A DNA stretch of 64,000 bases from the NCBI GenBank assembly GCA_021173225.1, contig JAJOLK010000010.1:26493-90492 (forward strand), in the 5' to 3' direction. The DNA is from Phycisphaerales bacterium PN19_bin_20 (GTDB lineage: Bacteria; Planctomycetota; Phycisphaerae; Phycisphaerales; UBA1924). Numbering within the stretch: the first letter of the stretch is position 1; each line of letters starts with the position of its first letter. The translations under genes were made by a program, and so were the position numbers. The notes under the pieces were generated by a model. The model saw nothing but the letters and a program-made list of their open reading frames with translations. It did no database searches and had not been told where the DNA came from. Of this stretch, positions 36,318 through 44,880 are shown in pieces.

Positions 36318-37961
36318 ATGAAAGTACAGCGATCAGCACAGCAATCAGCACGCAAGGGCACGGCAGCAGGGCTTGCTTGCAGCTCGGCGGCCGTGGTCTG
36401 CCTGATCGTGACGGCGACCTGTCTTGCGCAAGTGCAAACGCAGCCCCAGCCGCGGACAACCGCCCCAACGCAGAGCGACCAAATCGCGATTACGGCGCGG
36501 GTCGCTGCCGAAGTTGACGGCGAATATCGCCCGGCGCCGCAGGTGGTCGATGGCGACCCCGCGACCGGCGTCACTGAGCTAGGCAGCGCGGTGGTGGTGC
36601 TGGACTTTGGCGCGGGGGTCCGCGCCTGGGGCGGGCTTAAGCTCCGCTGGGCCGGGCGGCCGCCCGCGGCGGTCATTGTTGAGCAGTCCGGCGATGACGC
36701 GTCGTACGTGCTGGTCCGGTCGATCGAAGCGCCCGACTTTGGCGCGCTGGCGGGCACGACTTGGACCATCACGCCCGGCGCCGGCGCGCGGTACATGCGG
36801 CTGACGCTGCTGGCGGATGATCGCGTGACGGTCGGCGGCGCTCGGGCCGCGGTCGGGCTTGCGGAGGTTTCGGTGCTTGACGCATCCCTCGGCAAGAGCG
36901 TCATCGCGCTGGTCAAGCTCATCGCGCGCGAGGCTACCCCCGGCCTCTTCCCGCGAGCGTGGAGTGAGAGCAGTTTGCGCCTTTCGCAAGGGAACAATGC
37001 CTCCGAAACTCCTACGACCGAGCCCTCCAAGGACCAAACCTCTTCGGGGCAAGCTGCACCGCGCCACGCTGGGCCGCGCGAGGTCATCGCGCGCGAGTTG
37101 CCGGCGGGCGGGGCATACATCGAGCCTTGGCCAGAGTTGTTGTTGAGCGCTCGCGGTGTGATCGTAAATGCGCCGGCACCCGCCGCGGGACGCATCAACG
37201 TGCAGTTGGCGTGCATGGTTGATGGTGAGCTGCTGACATGGGCCACTGCGCGCGGCGTTGCGGCCACGAGCGGAGCCGTTGAGCGTGGCGGGCCCGGCGC
37301 TTCGGGTGATGGCGCGAGGGAGCCGAGAGTGGTATCGACAGTTGAGCCGGACGCGACGGGGCGTGCCGGGCTGGTGCGGGTGAGCAACCCGTCGAGCAAG
37401 AGGGTGCGGGGCGAGCTACGGCTGTGTGTGCGCGGGCCGGTTGAACTGCCGCCGCGCAACGATGATGGACCACACGCCACAGAGCCCGTCCAAGCGATCA
37501 ACCAGCACAAGGCTGGCAACGCACCAGATAGCGGCAAACCCACGACAGTCGCGAGCTTCAATGATGAGCAGGCCTTCGCACTGCTTGGGCTTGGGACCAT
37601 CGAGCAGCAGCGTGACGGCGCGCTGCTGCTTGACGGCACGCACCGCCTGCGCGTGACGGTCGTCAGCGGCGGCGCAGGTGACAAGCAACGCCCGAGTGGT
37701 CCGATTTTCGCGCGACTTGGCGTGCTGGTCACGGGCGATGCGCTGGCCAGTGACACGCGATTCACGCCCAAAAAGGTTGAGTGCCCCTACCGATGGGCGA
37801 CGGCGGTAGTCCCGCTGCTGATTGACCTACCGCCCGCGGGAGAGTTGGTCGTCAGGCTTGAGCTGGAGGCGCTTGGGCCAGAGCCTTTAGTGACGCCGCC
37901 GGGCGGTGCATCGCCGGGTGAGGGTCCATCAGGTGTGGGCCCGTCGGGCGGCACGCCGTGA
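36318..37961 (+). CDS. Secreted protein with discoidin-like domain
   Basis: 547 residues. A basic n-region and hydrophobic core (AAVVCLIVTATCLA) form a signal peptide, probably cleaved before QVQTQP. Residues about 45-185 have the feel of an F5/8 type C (discoidin-like) sandwich: VVDGDPATGVTEL, VVLDFGAGVRAWGG, and GARYMRLTLLA. The remainder is beta-rich with no recognised family. The ATG at 36318 follows AGGAA; a GTG at 36315 is adjacent. The stop overlaps the next gene by 4 bp, so the protein may act with the C45-type hydrolase. Function unknown. Confidence 0.7.
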   Translation: MKVQRSAQQSARKGTAAGLACSSAAVVCLIVTATCLAQVQTQPQPRTTAPTQSDQIAITARVAAEVDGEYRPAPQVVDGDPATGVTELGSAVVVLDFGAGVRAWGGLKLRWAGRPPAAVIVEQSGDDASYVLVRSIEAPDFGALAGTTWTITPGAGARYMRLTLLADDRVTVGGARAAVGLAEVSVLDASLGKSVIALVKLIAREATPGLFPRAWSESSLRLSQGNNASETPTTEPSKDQTSSGQAAPRHAGPREVIARELPAGGAYIEPWPELLLSARGVIVNAPAPAAGRINVQLACMVDGELLTWATARGVAATSGAVERGGPGASGDGAREPRVVSTVEPDATGRAGLVRVSNPSSKRVRGELRLCVRGPVELPPRNDDGPHATEPVQAINQHKAGNAPDSGKPTTVASFNDEQAFALLGLGTIEQQRDGALLLDGTHRLRVTVVSGGAGDKQRPSGPIFARLGVLVTGDALASDTRFTPKKVECPYRWATAVVPLLIDLPPAGELVVRLELEALGPEPLVTPPGGASPGEGPSGVGPSGGTP

Positions 37962-39277
37962 TCGACCCAACGTTCAGCGATGTGGACCTTCGCGGCACGT
38001 TTGAGGACGCGGGCTATCGCTACGGCCGCGCGTGTGCACACCTGCTGGAGCGGGCCCGTGTGAACGCGTATCTCGCTGAGCTGATGCCAATTGTGCGGAC
38101 GAACCCTGAGCATCTGGCGGCGTGCGCAGAGCGCTGGGCGGGCACGCTGCCCGCGCATTATCAGTTGCAGCTTGAGGCCATGGCGTCTGGCGCGAAAGTA
38201 CCGGGAACGCTGGTGCGGCAGTGGATCTACGCGGATATCGCGGCACCAGCGCCGGCCCACGTCAGCGCCGGTGACCTGAGCCAACCCGGTGCCGGGCGCG
38301 GCCCAGAGATGGGCCCAGAGGTCGGCCCAGAGATGGGCCCAGAGGTCGGTGCCGGAAGCGGTGCCGAGAGCGCCCTAGGTATCGGCCCAGGAAGCAGCCT
38401 TGGCAACGGCACTGGAAGCGTTGCCGAGGTCGGCCGTGAGCGGGGCGCGGCGTCGCAGAGCCCCGCGCGGCTTATCGGCGAGGGCGGCCCGCTGTGCTCG
38501 TCGGCGGTGGTGTGGGATCGGCCCGGCGAGCCGGTGGTGGCGCGCAACTGCGACTGGCACACAGCGACGTTGTGGCGTGGCACGTGCGTGGCGCGTCACG
38601 CAGTGCCGGGGCGGATTCCGATCGCGGCGTTCGGGATCATGGGCGACATCGACTGCGACACGGGCATGAACGTCGAGGGCCTGTGGCTGCACATGCACAC
38701 GCTGTTGGCGCACGACGAGCCGCGGGCGGGGGTGAGCTGCATCAGCTGGTTGTTCTGGATGCGCGAGGCGCTCGAGACGTGCGCGAGCATCAATGAGGTC
38801 GAGGCGTTCATCGCGCGGACGGACCGTGACCGCGGGGTCATGCTCATCGCGGCGGAGGGCCGTGGGCGCGGCCGCGCGGCGCTGTTTGAGTGCACGCGCA
38901 GCACGTACCGCCGGATCGATCCGTGGGATGAGCCGCGTGGCGCGAGCCCGCGTCTGGTGGTCACCAACCACTGCCGCGGCAAGCACCCGCGCGGGGCCGA
39001 GCTTGCGGAGCGTCCGCAACGTCCGGGCAGCACGGTGACGCGCTACGCGCGGCTCGATGAATTGCTGGATGTGGCACCCCCAGAGCCCGGGCACGCCGAC
39101 CATGACCTGCAAGAGCTGCTGGCAGATCCGCTGGTAGAGATGCGCGAGACGTGCATGAGCCGGAGCCTGCGGACGATCTACAGCGCGGTAGCCAGCCCGG
39201 CGCGCGGCGAGGTCTGGTTCGCCAGCGGGCGCGTGCCGGCGGCTAGCTCCGGTCAGTGGCGGTTGGTCCGGTGCTAA
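37958..39277 (+). CDS. C45-family autoproteolytic acyltransferase/hydrolase
   Basis: 439 residues. Resembles acyl-CoA:6-aminopenicillanic-acid acyltransferase-type Ntn hydrolases (C45). A helical start (GYRYGRACAHLLERA) matches the family. The candidate N-terminal nucleophile is Cys180 in PLCSSAVVW, with the companion motif ARNCDW (family GRNYDW) at 195-200 and GIMGDIDCDTGMN later. Before Cys180 is an unusual Gly/Pro/Glu-rich insert (about 113-155) partly encoded by a 24-bp tandem repeat at 38301-38350. Members self-cleave before the Cys and act on amides or bile-salt-like substrates. Substrate unknown here. It starts with GTG, overlapping the previous gene by 4 bp. Confidence 0.82.
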   Translation: MIDPTFSDVDLRGTFEDAGYRYGRACAHLLERARVNAYLAELMPIVRTNPEHLAACAERWAGTLPAHYQLQLEAMASGAKVPGTLVRQWIYADIAAPAPAHVSAGDLSQPGAGRGPEMGPEVGPEMGPEVGAGSGAESALGIGPGSSLGNGTGSVAEVGRERGAASQSPARLIGEGGPLCSSAVVWDRPGEPVVARNCDWHTATLWRGTCVARHAVPGRIPIAAFGIMGDIDCDTGMNVEGLWLHMHTLLAHDEPRAGVSCISWLFWMREALETCASINEVEAFIARTDRDRGVMLIAAEGRGRGRAALFECTRSTYRRIDPWDEPRGASPRLVVTNHCRGKHPRGAELAERPQRPGSTVTRYARLDELLDVAPPEPGHADHDLQELLADPLVEMRETCMSRSLRTIYSAVASPARGEVWFASGRVPAASSGQWRLVRC

Positions 39278-39300
39278 AAGCCCGGGGCCTATCCTCGGCA

Positions 39301-39774
39301 ATGACCACCGCCCCTGCCCCGAGCTCAGCTATGCCAAGTGTTTCGCACGCTCGCGGCGTGCTGCACGAGAAGATTGACGCGAGCGCCACCAAGCCGGCGC
39401 TGGTGGTCTTTGCCGTGCCCGGCAGCCATTACCAGCTTCACCTGCGCCCCGAGGGCGCGGTAATGTGCGAGGTCGGCAAGCGGCTGGTCGGGACGATCAC
39501 ATGCCAGGCTCGGCGCGTTGATCGCACGGTTACGGGCGGGCGGTTTGTAGAGCCTGTGTATGGCCGCCCGCGCCGCGTGCAAGGGACTGTTATGGCGTTG
39601 GACGCGCGCCTGAACGCGCTGGTGGTCAATGCGGGCGGCGGCGTAGCGGTGGACGGCCTGCCGCTGCCGATTGTCTGCAAGCTGACCGACGCGAGGCAGA
39701 AGGCGGCGGATTACGCGGTCGGTGACTTTGTCGGCTTCGACGTGCTTGACGGCGCAACGTTCCGCCAGAGCTAA
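39301..39774 (+). CDS. Small conserved-looking protein of unknown function
   Basis: 157 residues from the ATG at 39301; a longer frame from 39256 overlaps the preceding gene. Beta-strand rich, with FAVPGSHYQLHL, GKRLVGTITCQARRVD and VQGTVMALDARLNALVVN, which suggests a small barrel such as an OB fold, but I do not recognise the family. No signal peptide. It lies 23 bp after the C45-type gene and is probably in the same transcript. Confidence 0.65.
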   Translation: MTTAPAPSSAMPSVSHARGVLHEKIDASATKPALVVFAVPGSHYQLHLRPEGAVMCEVGKRLVGTITCQARRVDRTVTGGRFVEPVYGRPRRVQGTVMALDARLNALVVNAGGGVAVDGLPLPIVCKLTDARQKAADYAVGDFVGFDVLDGATFRQS

Positions 39775-39955
39775 TTCAGCCAGGGTAGAACCGGTAGGTG
39801 GCAGACCTTCAGCCCGCGCGGCCAGCCAAGTTCAAATGGCCTCTCGCCTGCTCTCGCGCGTCTAGACAAACCGCGTAGGGTACCTGCACCCCCCGCGTCG
39901 GTCTTGGTCATCTCGTCTTTGATCCACGACGCGAGCACAAGCGTGCGAAAGCCTA

Positions 39956-41272
39956 TTAGACATTTACGCCATCGGGCATAGAGGGCATGGGGAACTGCTC
40001 ACACAACGCGCGGACGTCGGCGCGAACCGCGCCGGTGGCGCTCGCGTCGCTCAGCGTGCGGTCAACGAAGGCGGCGATGGTCTCCATGTGCGTCTCGGTT
40101 AGCCCGCGCGTAGTCGCCGCGGGCGTGCCAAGGCGCACGCCGCTGGTCAGCTTGGGCGGGCGCGTGTCGCTGGGGATCCCGTTGCGATTGCAGATCAATC
40201 CGGCGGCGACGAGGCGGTTTTCAGCGTCCACGCCCGTCAGGTTTGCGTCCTTGGTCCGCAGGTCCACAAGCATGAGGTGGTTGTCGGTCCCGCCGGTGGT
40301 GATGCGGTAGCCGCGCCGCATCAGCGCCGCTGCGAGGGCCGCGGCGTTGCGCACAACCTGGTGCGAGTAGGTCTTGAACTCAGGCGTCAGGCACTCGCCG
40401 AAGGCGACCGCTTTGCTGGCGATCACGTGCATCAGCGGCCCGCCCTGCACGCCGGGGAACAGGCTCCTGTCGATCTTCTTGGCGAGTTCCTCGTCGTTGG
40501 TCATGATCAAGCCCCCGCGCGGCCCGCGGAGTGTCTTGTGCGTCGTGGTTGTCACGATGTGCGCGTGCGGGAAGGGGCTGGGGTGGGCCCCGGCCACGCA
40601 CAGGCCCGCGATGTGCGCCACGTCCGCCACCAAGATCGCCCCGGCCTCGTCGGCGATCTGGCGGAACCGCGCGAAGTCGATCGTCCGCGGGTACGCCGAA
40701 TAGCCGCACATGAGCACCTTGGGCTTGTGCTCAAGGCAAACCTTTCGGACGGCGTCGTAGTCGATCCGCTCAAACTCTGAATGGCTGGGGTCGTAGTGCA
40801 GCGGGTAATGCACCGGCTTGTGGTAGCGCCCGCTGAAGTTCAGGCTCATCCCGTGGCTGAGGTGCCCGCCGTCCTTGAGCACCAGGCTGGCGAACGTATC
40901 GCCCGGCTGCATGGTTGCCATGAACACGGCGGTATTGGCTTGCGCGCCGCTGTGCGGCTGCACGTTGGCAAACCGCGCCGGCACGCCCCCGACCGCGAAC
41001 ATCGCCTTCGCGCGCTCGCGCGCCAGGTCTTCGATCTCATCATGATGCTGGCACCCGCCGTAGTATCGCGCGCCGGGGTAGCCCTCGGCGTACTTGTTGG
41101 TCATCCACGTGCCCATCGTGTGCATCACCGCCGCCGAGACGTGGTTCTCGCTGGCGATCAGCTCTATGGTCGTATCTTGACGCTCACGCTCCGCAGCGAG
41201 GATGGTTGCCACCTTTGGGTCGGCAACGCGGAGCAGCTCGAGTACGGCATCAGAGATCGGGTCGTGGGCCAT
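39956..41272 (-). CDS. glyA: Serine hydroxymethyltransferase
   Basis: 438 residues. PLP enzyme converting serine and tetrahydrofolate into glycine and methylene-THF. Motifs: TIELIASENHVS, NKYAEGYPGARYYGG, ANVQPHSGAQANTAVF, the VADVAHIAGL segment, and the PLP-lysine region VTTTTHKTLRGPRGG with Lys246. The ATG at 41272 gives MAHDPISDAV; an upstream TTG at 41281 is possible. The 195-bp region upstream contains repeated CCGCGG sequences but no glycine or folate riboswitch that I recognise. Confidence 0.97.
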   Translation of the reverse strand: MAHDPISDAVLELLRVADPKVATILAAERERQDTTIELIASENHVSAAVMHTMGTWMTNKYAEGYPGARYYGGCQHHDEIEDLARERAKAMFAVGGVPARFANVQPHSGAQANTAVFMATMQPGDTFASLVLKDGGHLSHGMSLNFSGRYHKPVHYPLHYDPSHSEFERIDYDAVRKVCLEHKPKVLMCGYSAYPRTIDFARFRQIADEAGAILVADVAHIAGLCVAGAHPSPFPHAHIVTTTTHKTLRGPRGGLIMTNDEELAKKIDRSLFPGVQGGPLMHVIASKAVAFGECLTPEFKTYSHQVVRNAAALAAALMRRGYRITTGGTDNHLMLVDLRTKDANLTGVDAENRLVAAGLICNRNGIPSDTRPPKLTSGVRLGTPAATTRGLTETHMETIAAFVDRTLSDASATGAVRADVRALCEQFPMPSMPDGVNV

Positions 41273-41467
41273 AGTCTGCAACTATATTCGCACCAACACC
41301 CGCGGCACGCCGGTAGCGCCATCAAACCCTAAAAACCCGCGGTTCTCGGCCCCAAGCGCGTCATAGCCGGCACGTGATACGGTCTGTTCGCTTGGGGGCG
41401 CTCGCCCAGCGCCTGCATCCGTCTGGGCCAACCACCCAGGGCGGTCGGGAGAGCCTCGCAACGGCGG
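41273..41467. other. Intergenic region glyA/LuxR-type regulator
   Basis: 195 bp upstream of glyA. It has self-complementary CCGCGG elements near 41301 and 41336 and GC-rich inverted segments. No riboswitch or tRNA match was recognised. Confidence 0.3.
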
Positions 41468-42403
41468 TCAGGCCGGGCCCTGCGACTGCCGCTCACCGAC
41501 TTCTGTCAGTCCGTGCCACTGGCACAGCAGCTCGATGCGCGACGAGACGTTCAGCGCCTGGTAGACCGACTTGACGTGGTCGTGGATCGTGTGCTTGCTG
41601 CGGTGCAGCGTAACGCCGATCTGCGCTTCGGTCAGCCCGCGCACCAGCAGCCGCGCGACCTCTGTCTGTGGCGGCGTGAGCTTTGACAGCAGCGTTGCCA
41701 TCCGGCGCATGGGCTCAAAGACCGTCCGCTGGTACGACCGCACCAGCGCCGGGCCGGTCAGGTCAACCAGGCGGGGTGATCCCGGCACCTCGGCGGCGCT
41801 GAGCGCCAGCTCGCCGTGCAGCCCATACGCCTCCAGCACGCATGCCAGCCAGAGCTCGCCGGAGCTTGACGGAAGTTGGCACCAGAGCACCAAGTTCGGC
41901 ACGTCTGGGCGCGGCGCCGGTACCGCACCTGCGGCCCTGACCGGCGCGGTAGAGGGCATGGTCGCCAGGCCGGCGAGCAGCGCCGACTCCATGCCCGCGA
42001 CCGTTCGGCTTGAATTGGCCTCTGATTCAGTGCTCAGTGCCCAGTCGGCGCTTCGGTCGGCGATCATCCAACCCAGGCCGCCCAAGCCCGGCCGCTGCGC
42101 CACCGCGCTGTACACAGAGACCTGCGGAACGCAAAGCTCAGGTGTCGCACCAATCAACGGACTCCACGAAGCCGCTGCGCCGCGGGGGCCGTCGAGCGCC
42201 GATGATGCACTTTGGACCGGGCCCGCGTTCCAAACGTCACGCACGCACCGGGCGGCGGCGTTCAGCCACGTCACGCGATCGGTCGCAGCGTTCGGCAGGT
42301 CCATCAGCGCATCTATGCACCGGCGGACCGCGGCCTCGGGGATGACCCGTGTCGCGCCGTCAGCTAACGCAACTGTCGCCTCAGAGAGCCTTACTGCGCG
42401 CAT
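41468..42403 (-). CDS. LuxR-type HTH transcriptional regulator
   Basis: 311 residues. The C-terminal 60 residues are a LuxR/GerE helix-turn-helix: LTPPQTEVARLLVRGLTEAQIGVTL then HTIHDHVKSVYQALNVSSRIEL. The first 240 residues contain no recognised receiver, PAS or autoinducer domain; weak GAF/PAS-like sensing is possible but not shown. The ATG at 42403 is chosen over one 17 codons upstream. The nearest plausible targets are the phosphatase genes on the same strand, which is only a positional guess. Confidence 0.82.
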   Translation of the reverse strand: MRAVRLSEATVALADGATRVIPEAAVRRCIDALMDLPNAATDRVTWLNAAARCVRDVWNAGPVQSASSALDGPRGAAASWSPLIGATPELCVPQVSVYSAVAQRPGLGGLGWMIADRSADWALSTESEANSSRTVAGMESALLAGLATMPSTAPVRAAGAVPAPRPDVPNLVLWCQLPSSSGELWLACVLEAYGLHGELALSAAEVPGSPRLVDLTGPALVRSYQRTVFEPMRRMATLLSKLTPPQTEVARLLVRGLTEAQIGVTLHRSKHTIHDHVKSVYQALNVSSRIELLCQWHGLTEVGERQSQGPA

Positions 42404-42644
42404 AGTGCGAACTCCTGCCGTGGACGTCTGGAAGATCAGGCCGGAACGTCGCAAGTTTGGCGTTTACGAAAAGAGCCAGAAGCTTAGCACATCGGTCAAT
42501 TGAGTATGTGCGGGCAACTTCCGAATCCGCATTGGGTATTGTGCCCCTATACGAAGCGAGCGCCTCACCAAACACTTGGTCCACGAGACGCCTCTCGTCG
42601 CACAAGATTATGCGACAGCGCAGAGCTGTTCCGCACAACGAAAG
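42404..42644. other. AT-richer region upstream of the LuxR-type gene
   Basis: 241 bp with visibly lower GC than its surroundings, between the metallophosphatase stop and the regulator start. It presumably carries the regulator's promoter. Short frames of 60-85 codons cross it, but none looks like a gene. Confidence 0.35.
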
Positions 42645-43637
42645 CTAGAGAGTTGAGCCAACCCGCACGCTCGCGCCAACGATTTGTGTGAGTGTCGGAA
42701 GTTGCGCCAGCCCCAGCACCGCCGCCCGCCCGCGCGGGTGGTCACTATTGAGCACCACGGCGCACGGCTCGATCACGCGCACGCCGTCCTCCGCCAGCTC
42801 GTGCCCCAGGATCAGCACATCAGCCCCAAGCCGACGCGCCACTTCAGACAGAAACGCTGGCTCCTGATACCCGCGGCCCCAGACCATCATGTGGGCCGCG
42901 CCGATGCGTGGCGTCAGATCACTCTCAGTCAGCGGGCGAGACAGCACCGTCCAGTCAAAGCCGTCATCGACCGCCGACGGCCCGGGAATCGAGTGCGCGC
43001 ACAGCAGCGTGCGATCATCACCCAGCGTCACGCGCAGGGCCAGCGGCATCGACCTGATCAGCCGCGCGATGCCGCCGCTGACCTCCTCGGCCAGCTCACC
43101 AAACACGTATGCAAGCCCCTCGTTGAACGCGCGTACACAGTTCACGCCGTTCTTCATCACGCCCGCGCCAACGATCTGCGCAAGCTCATGGTTGGCTAGT
43201 AGCAGGTGCACATGACCTGGGAAGCGCGCTTTCAGTGCCGCCGCACGCACCAGCACGCGATAGCTCATATCCATGCCGTTCATCAGGCGCTCGCCGTGGA
43301 TCAGCTCGTGCAGGGTCAGGTGGGCCAGCGCGGCGGTCGAGCCGTGCTCATCGGGCAACAGCCCCGCCAGCTCGCAGACGCGGCGAAGGTGCATCGGGTT
43401 GTCGTGAAGATCGCCCGTTGCGACTAGGCTCGGCGTGCTGGCGGGCGCGCTGCCGCGCGGGACAAGCACGTGATCGATCGAACCCTCGCGGCACGCGGCC
43501 TGAAGGTTGGCCGTCGCGCCGGCATCGAGCGCCGCGATCACCGCGTCTGGGGACGAGAGATCAAGCGACCACGGGTCGGGCATTGACCCAAAGCCTGCGG
43601 TGTCCGCCTCAATCTGACTGCCGTGGCCGTGGTCCAT
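42645..43637 (-). CDS. Calcineurin-like metallophosphoesterase
   Basis: 330 residues from the ATG at 43637. The metal motifs are VATGDLHDN (about 72-80, family GDxHG/GDxxDN) and LLLANHEL (family GNHE), with a later GHELAEDGVRV in place of the usual GHxH region. About 70 residues precede the first motif. Substrate unknown. The open frame extends upstream to 44471, but that part runs antisense to the RHS remnant and is not credible. The first bases overlap the RHS-like frame on the opposite strand. Confidence 0.78.
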   Translation of the reverse strand: MDHGHGSQIEADTAGFGSMPDPWSLDLSSPDAVIAALDAGATANLQAACREGSIDHVLVPRGSAPASTPSLVATGDLHDNPMHLRRVCELAGLLPDEHGSTAALAHLTLHELIHGERLMNGMDMSYRVLVRAAALKARFPGHVHLLLANHELAQIVGAGVMKNGVNCVRAFNEGLAYVFGELAEEVSGGIARLIRSMPLALRVTLGDDRTLLCAHSIPGPSAVDDGFDWTVLSRPLTESDLTPRIGAAHMMVWGRGYQEPAFLSEVARRLGADVLILGHELAEDGVRVIEPCAVVLNSDHPRGRAAVLGLAQLPTLTQIVGASVRVGSTL

Positions 43638-43639
43638 CG

Positions 43640-44880
43640 TCGCATCGTTGCCGCTCGGCTGGACCGGGGCGTGGCGGCCGTGGCGCGGCAGGCCGTGGCG
43701 CGGACGGGCGGCGCGCAGGTCTGGACCTATGGCTATGAGCGTGCGGGCCAGCTCGTGCACGAGCACGGGCCCGACGGCCTGCGCACGCATAGGTGGTACT
43801 GCGGCAAGCGGAGATTGCGGCAGCTTGAGGCCAATGGCACAAGCGGTCGAAGAGAGACGCTCTGGGGCTATCGCGAGGGACGCCTGACGGGCGTGCGGGT
43901 TGCGCCGCAGCGTGAGCGGCCGCCGGAACCTGCGCCGGATTATGCTGTGTCGGTGGTCTACAGCGCGGATGTTGTGGATGACCAGTTCAACATCGTCAGC
44001 AGGGATCCGAAGGCCATCGGTCAGATCCTGGGCCACGCAGTGGTGAAGACCCCTACAAATATCCTCGGCGCGCACGAGCTGCCGAAGGCAACGCGCTACA
44101 ACATGGACGGCAAGCTGGCCGAGCGAATCGACGAAAGCGGGATGACGCTGCGTTACCGGTACGACCCAACGGGACGACTGGTAAAGGCCGCGGCGATGCG
44201 CTATCGAAACATATCCGATGTTCTCGCCAATCCAGGTGGACCAAGGCGGCGCCACTCGGCTTCTGCAGACCATCGCGGCGACGCAGTCAAAGGTCACGCA
44301 GCTTGGGGTGCCCGTAGCTACGAGCGTTCGCACCGTTCTCTCACGTCGCGGACGGCAAGGCGCAGGGCGCATTCCGCAGCGAGCAATTCTATTTAGATGG
44401 TCGGCGGTTGGTCGCAGAGGTCGTGATCGACCCGGTGCCGACGATCGAAGCGGCGCTGGCGAGCGGCGCAACGCTCGAAGAGCTTGGGATCGAGGGCGTG
44501 CCTGGTGCGCTGATCAACCCAATTGATCCGGGCGTGCCGATCTGGTTTGAGTATGTGCTGATTGGGCAGCGGAGTGCCGTCGCGCGCGTACATCGCGCGG
44601 TAATTCTTGTGGGGGGCCGGGCGACAACGTGTCGGACGAGCTGCTGGGGATGTGGGCCTTCCCCGAGCGTGAGCGTGCGTGGTGGATCATAACTGATAAT
44701 GCCAAGAAAACAGTGCGTTGGTCACGCAGGCGACCGGCAGCGGCGGCAGCGTCACACATTCGGCGGTGGTATGGCAGGCGACGTACGACACGTCCGACGA
44801 GGCGATTGCCGCGCGGTCATTGTTGCCGCACCCGCGGAGCACATTCAGCCTTTACATCACTGGCGTGCCCGGCGGCAGGT
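43640..44880 (+). pseudogene. RHS/YD-repeat protein remnant with frameshifts
   Basis: Four RHS-like segments in different frames. Up to about 44200: TYGYERAGQLVHEHGPDGLR, TRYNMDGKLAERIDESG and TLRYRYDPTGRLVKAA, which are YD repeats. About 44340-44590: EQFYLDGRRLVAEVV and PIWFEYVLIGQ. About 44600-44695: PGDNVSDELLG and WWIITDNA. About 44700-44870: SGGSVTHSAVVWQATYD to FSLYITG. Together they resemble the C-terminal RHS core (LDGRR...VEE, spacing to WxxTD...LVT). At least three frame changes are needed, and there is no start region, so this is a decayed 3' part of an RHS gene. It ends against the stop of the alkaline phosphatase gene on the other strand. Confidence 0.75.

Noticed and set aside
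41273..41467. Riboswitch or tRNA upstream of glyA
   Set aside because: No conserved glycine, folate or tRNA motifs could be found.
43638..44471. N-terminal 278-codon extension of the metallophosphatase
   Set aside because: Runs antisense to the RHS remnant, Arg/Pro-rich, and the phosphatase fold begins after the ATG at 43637.
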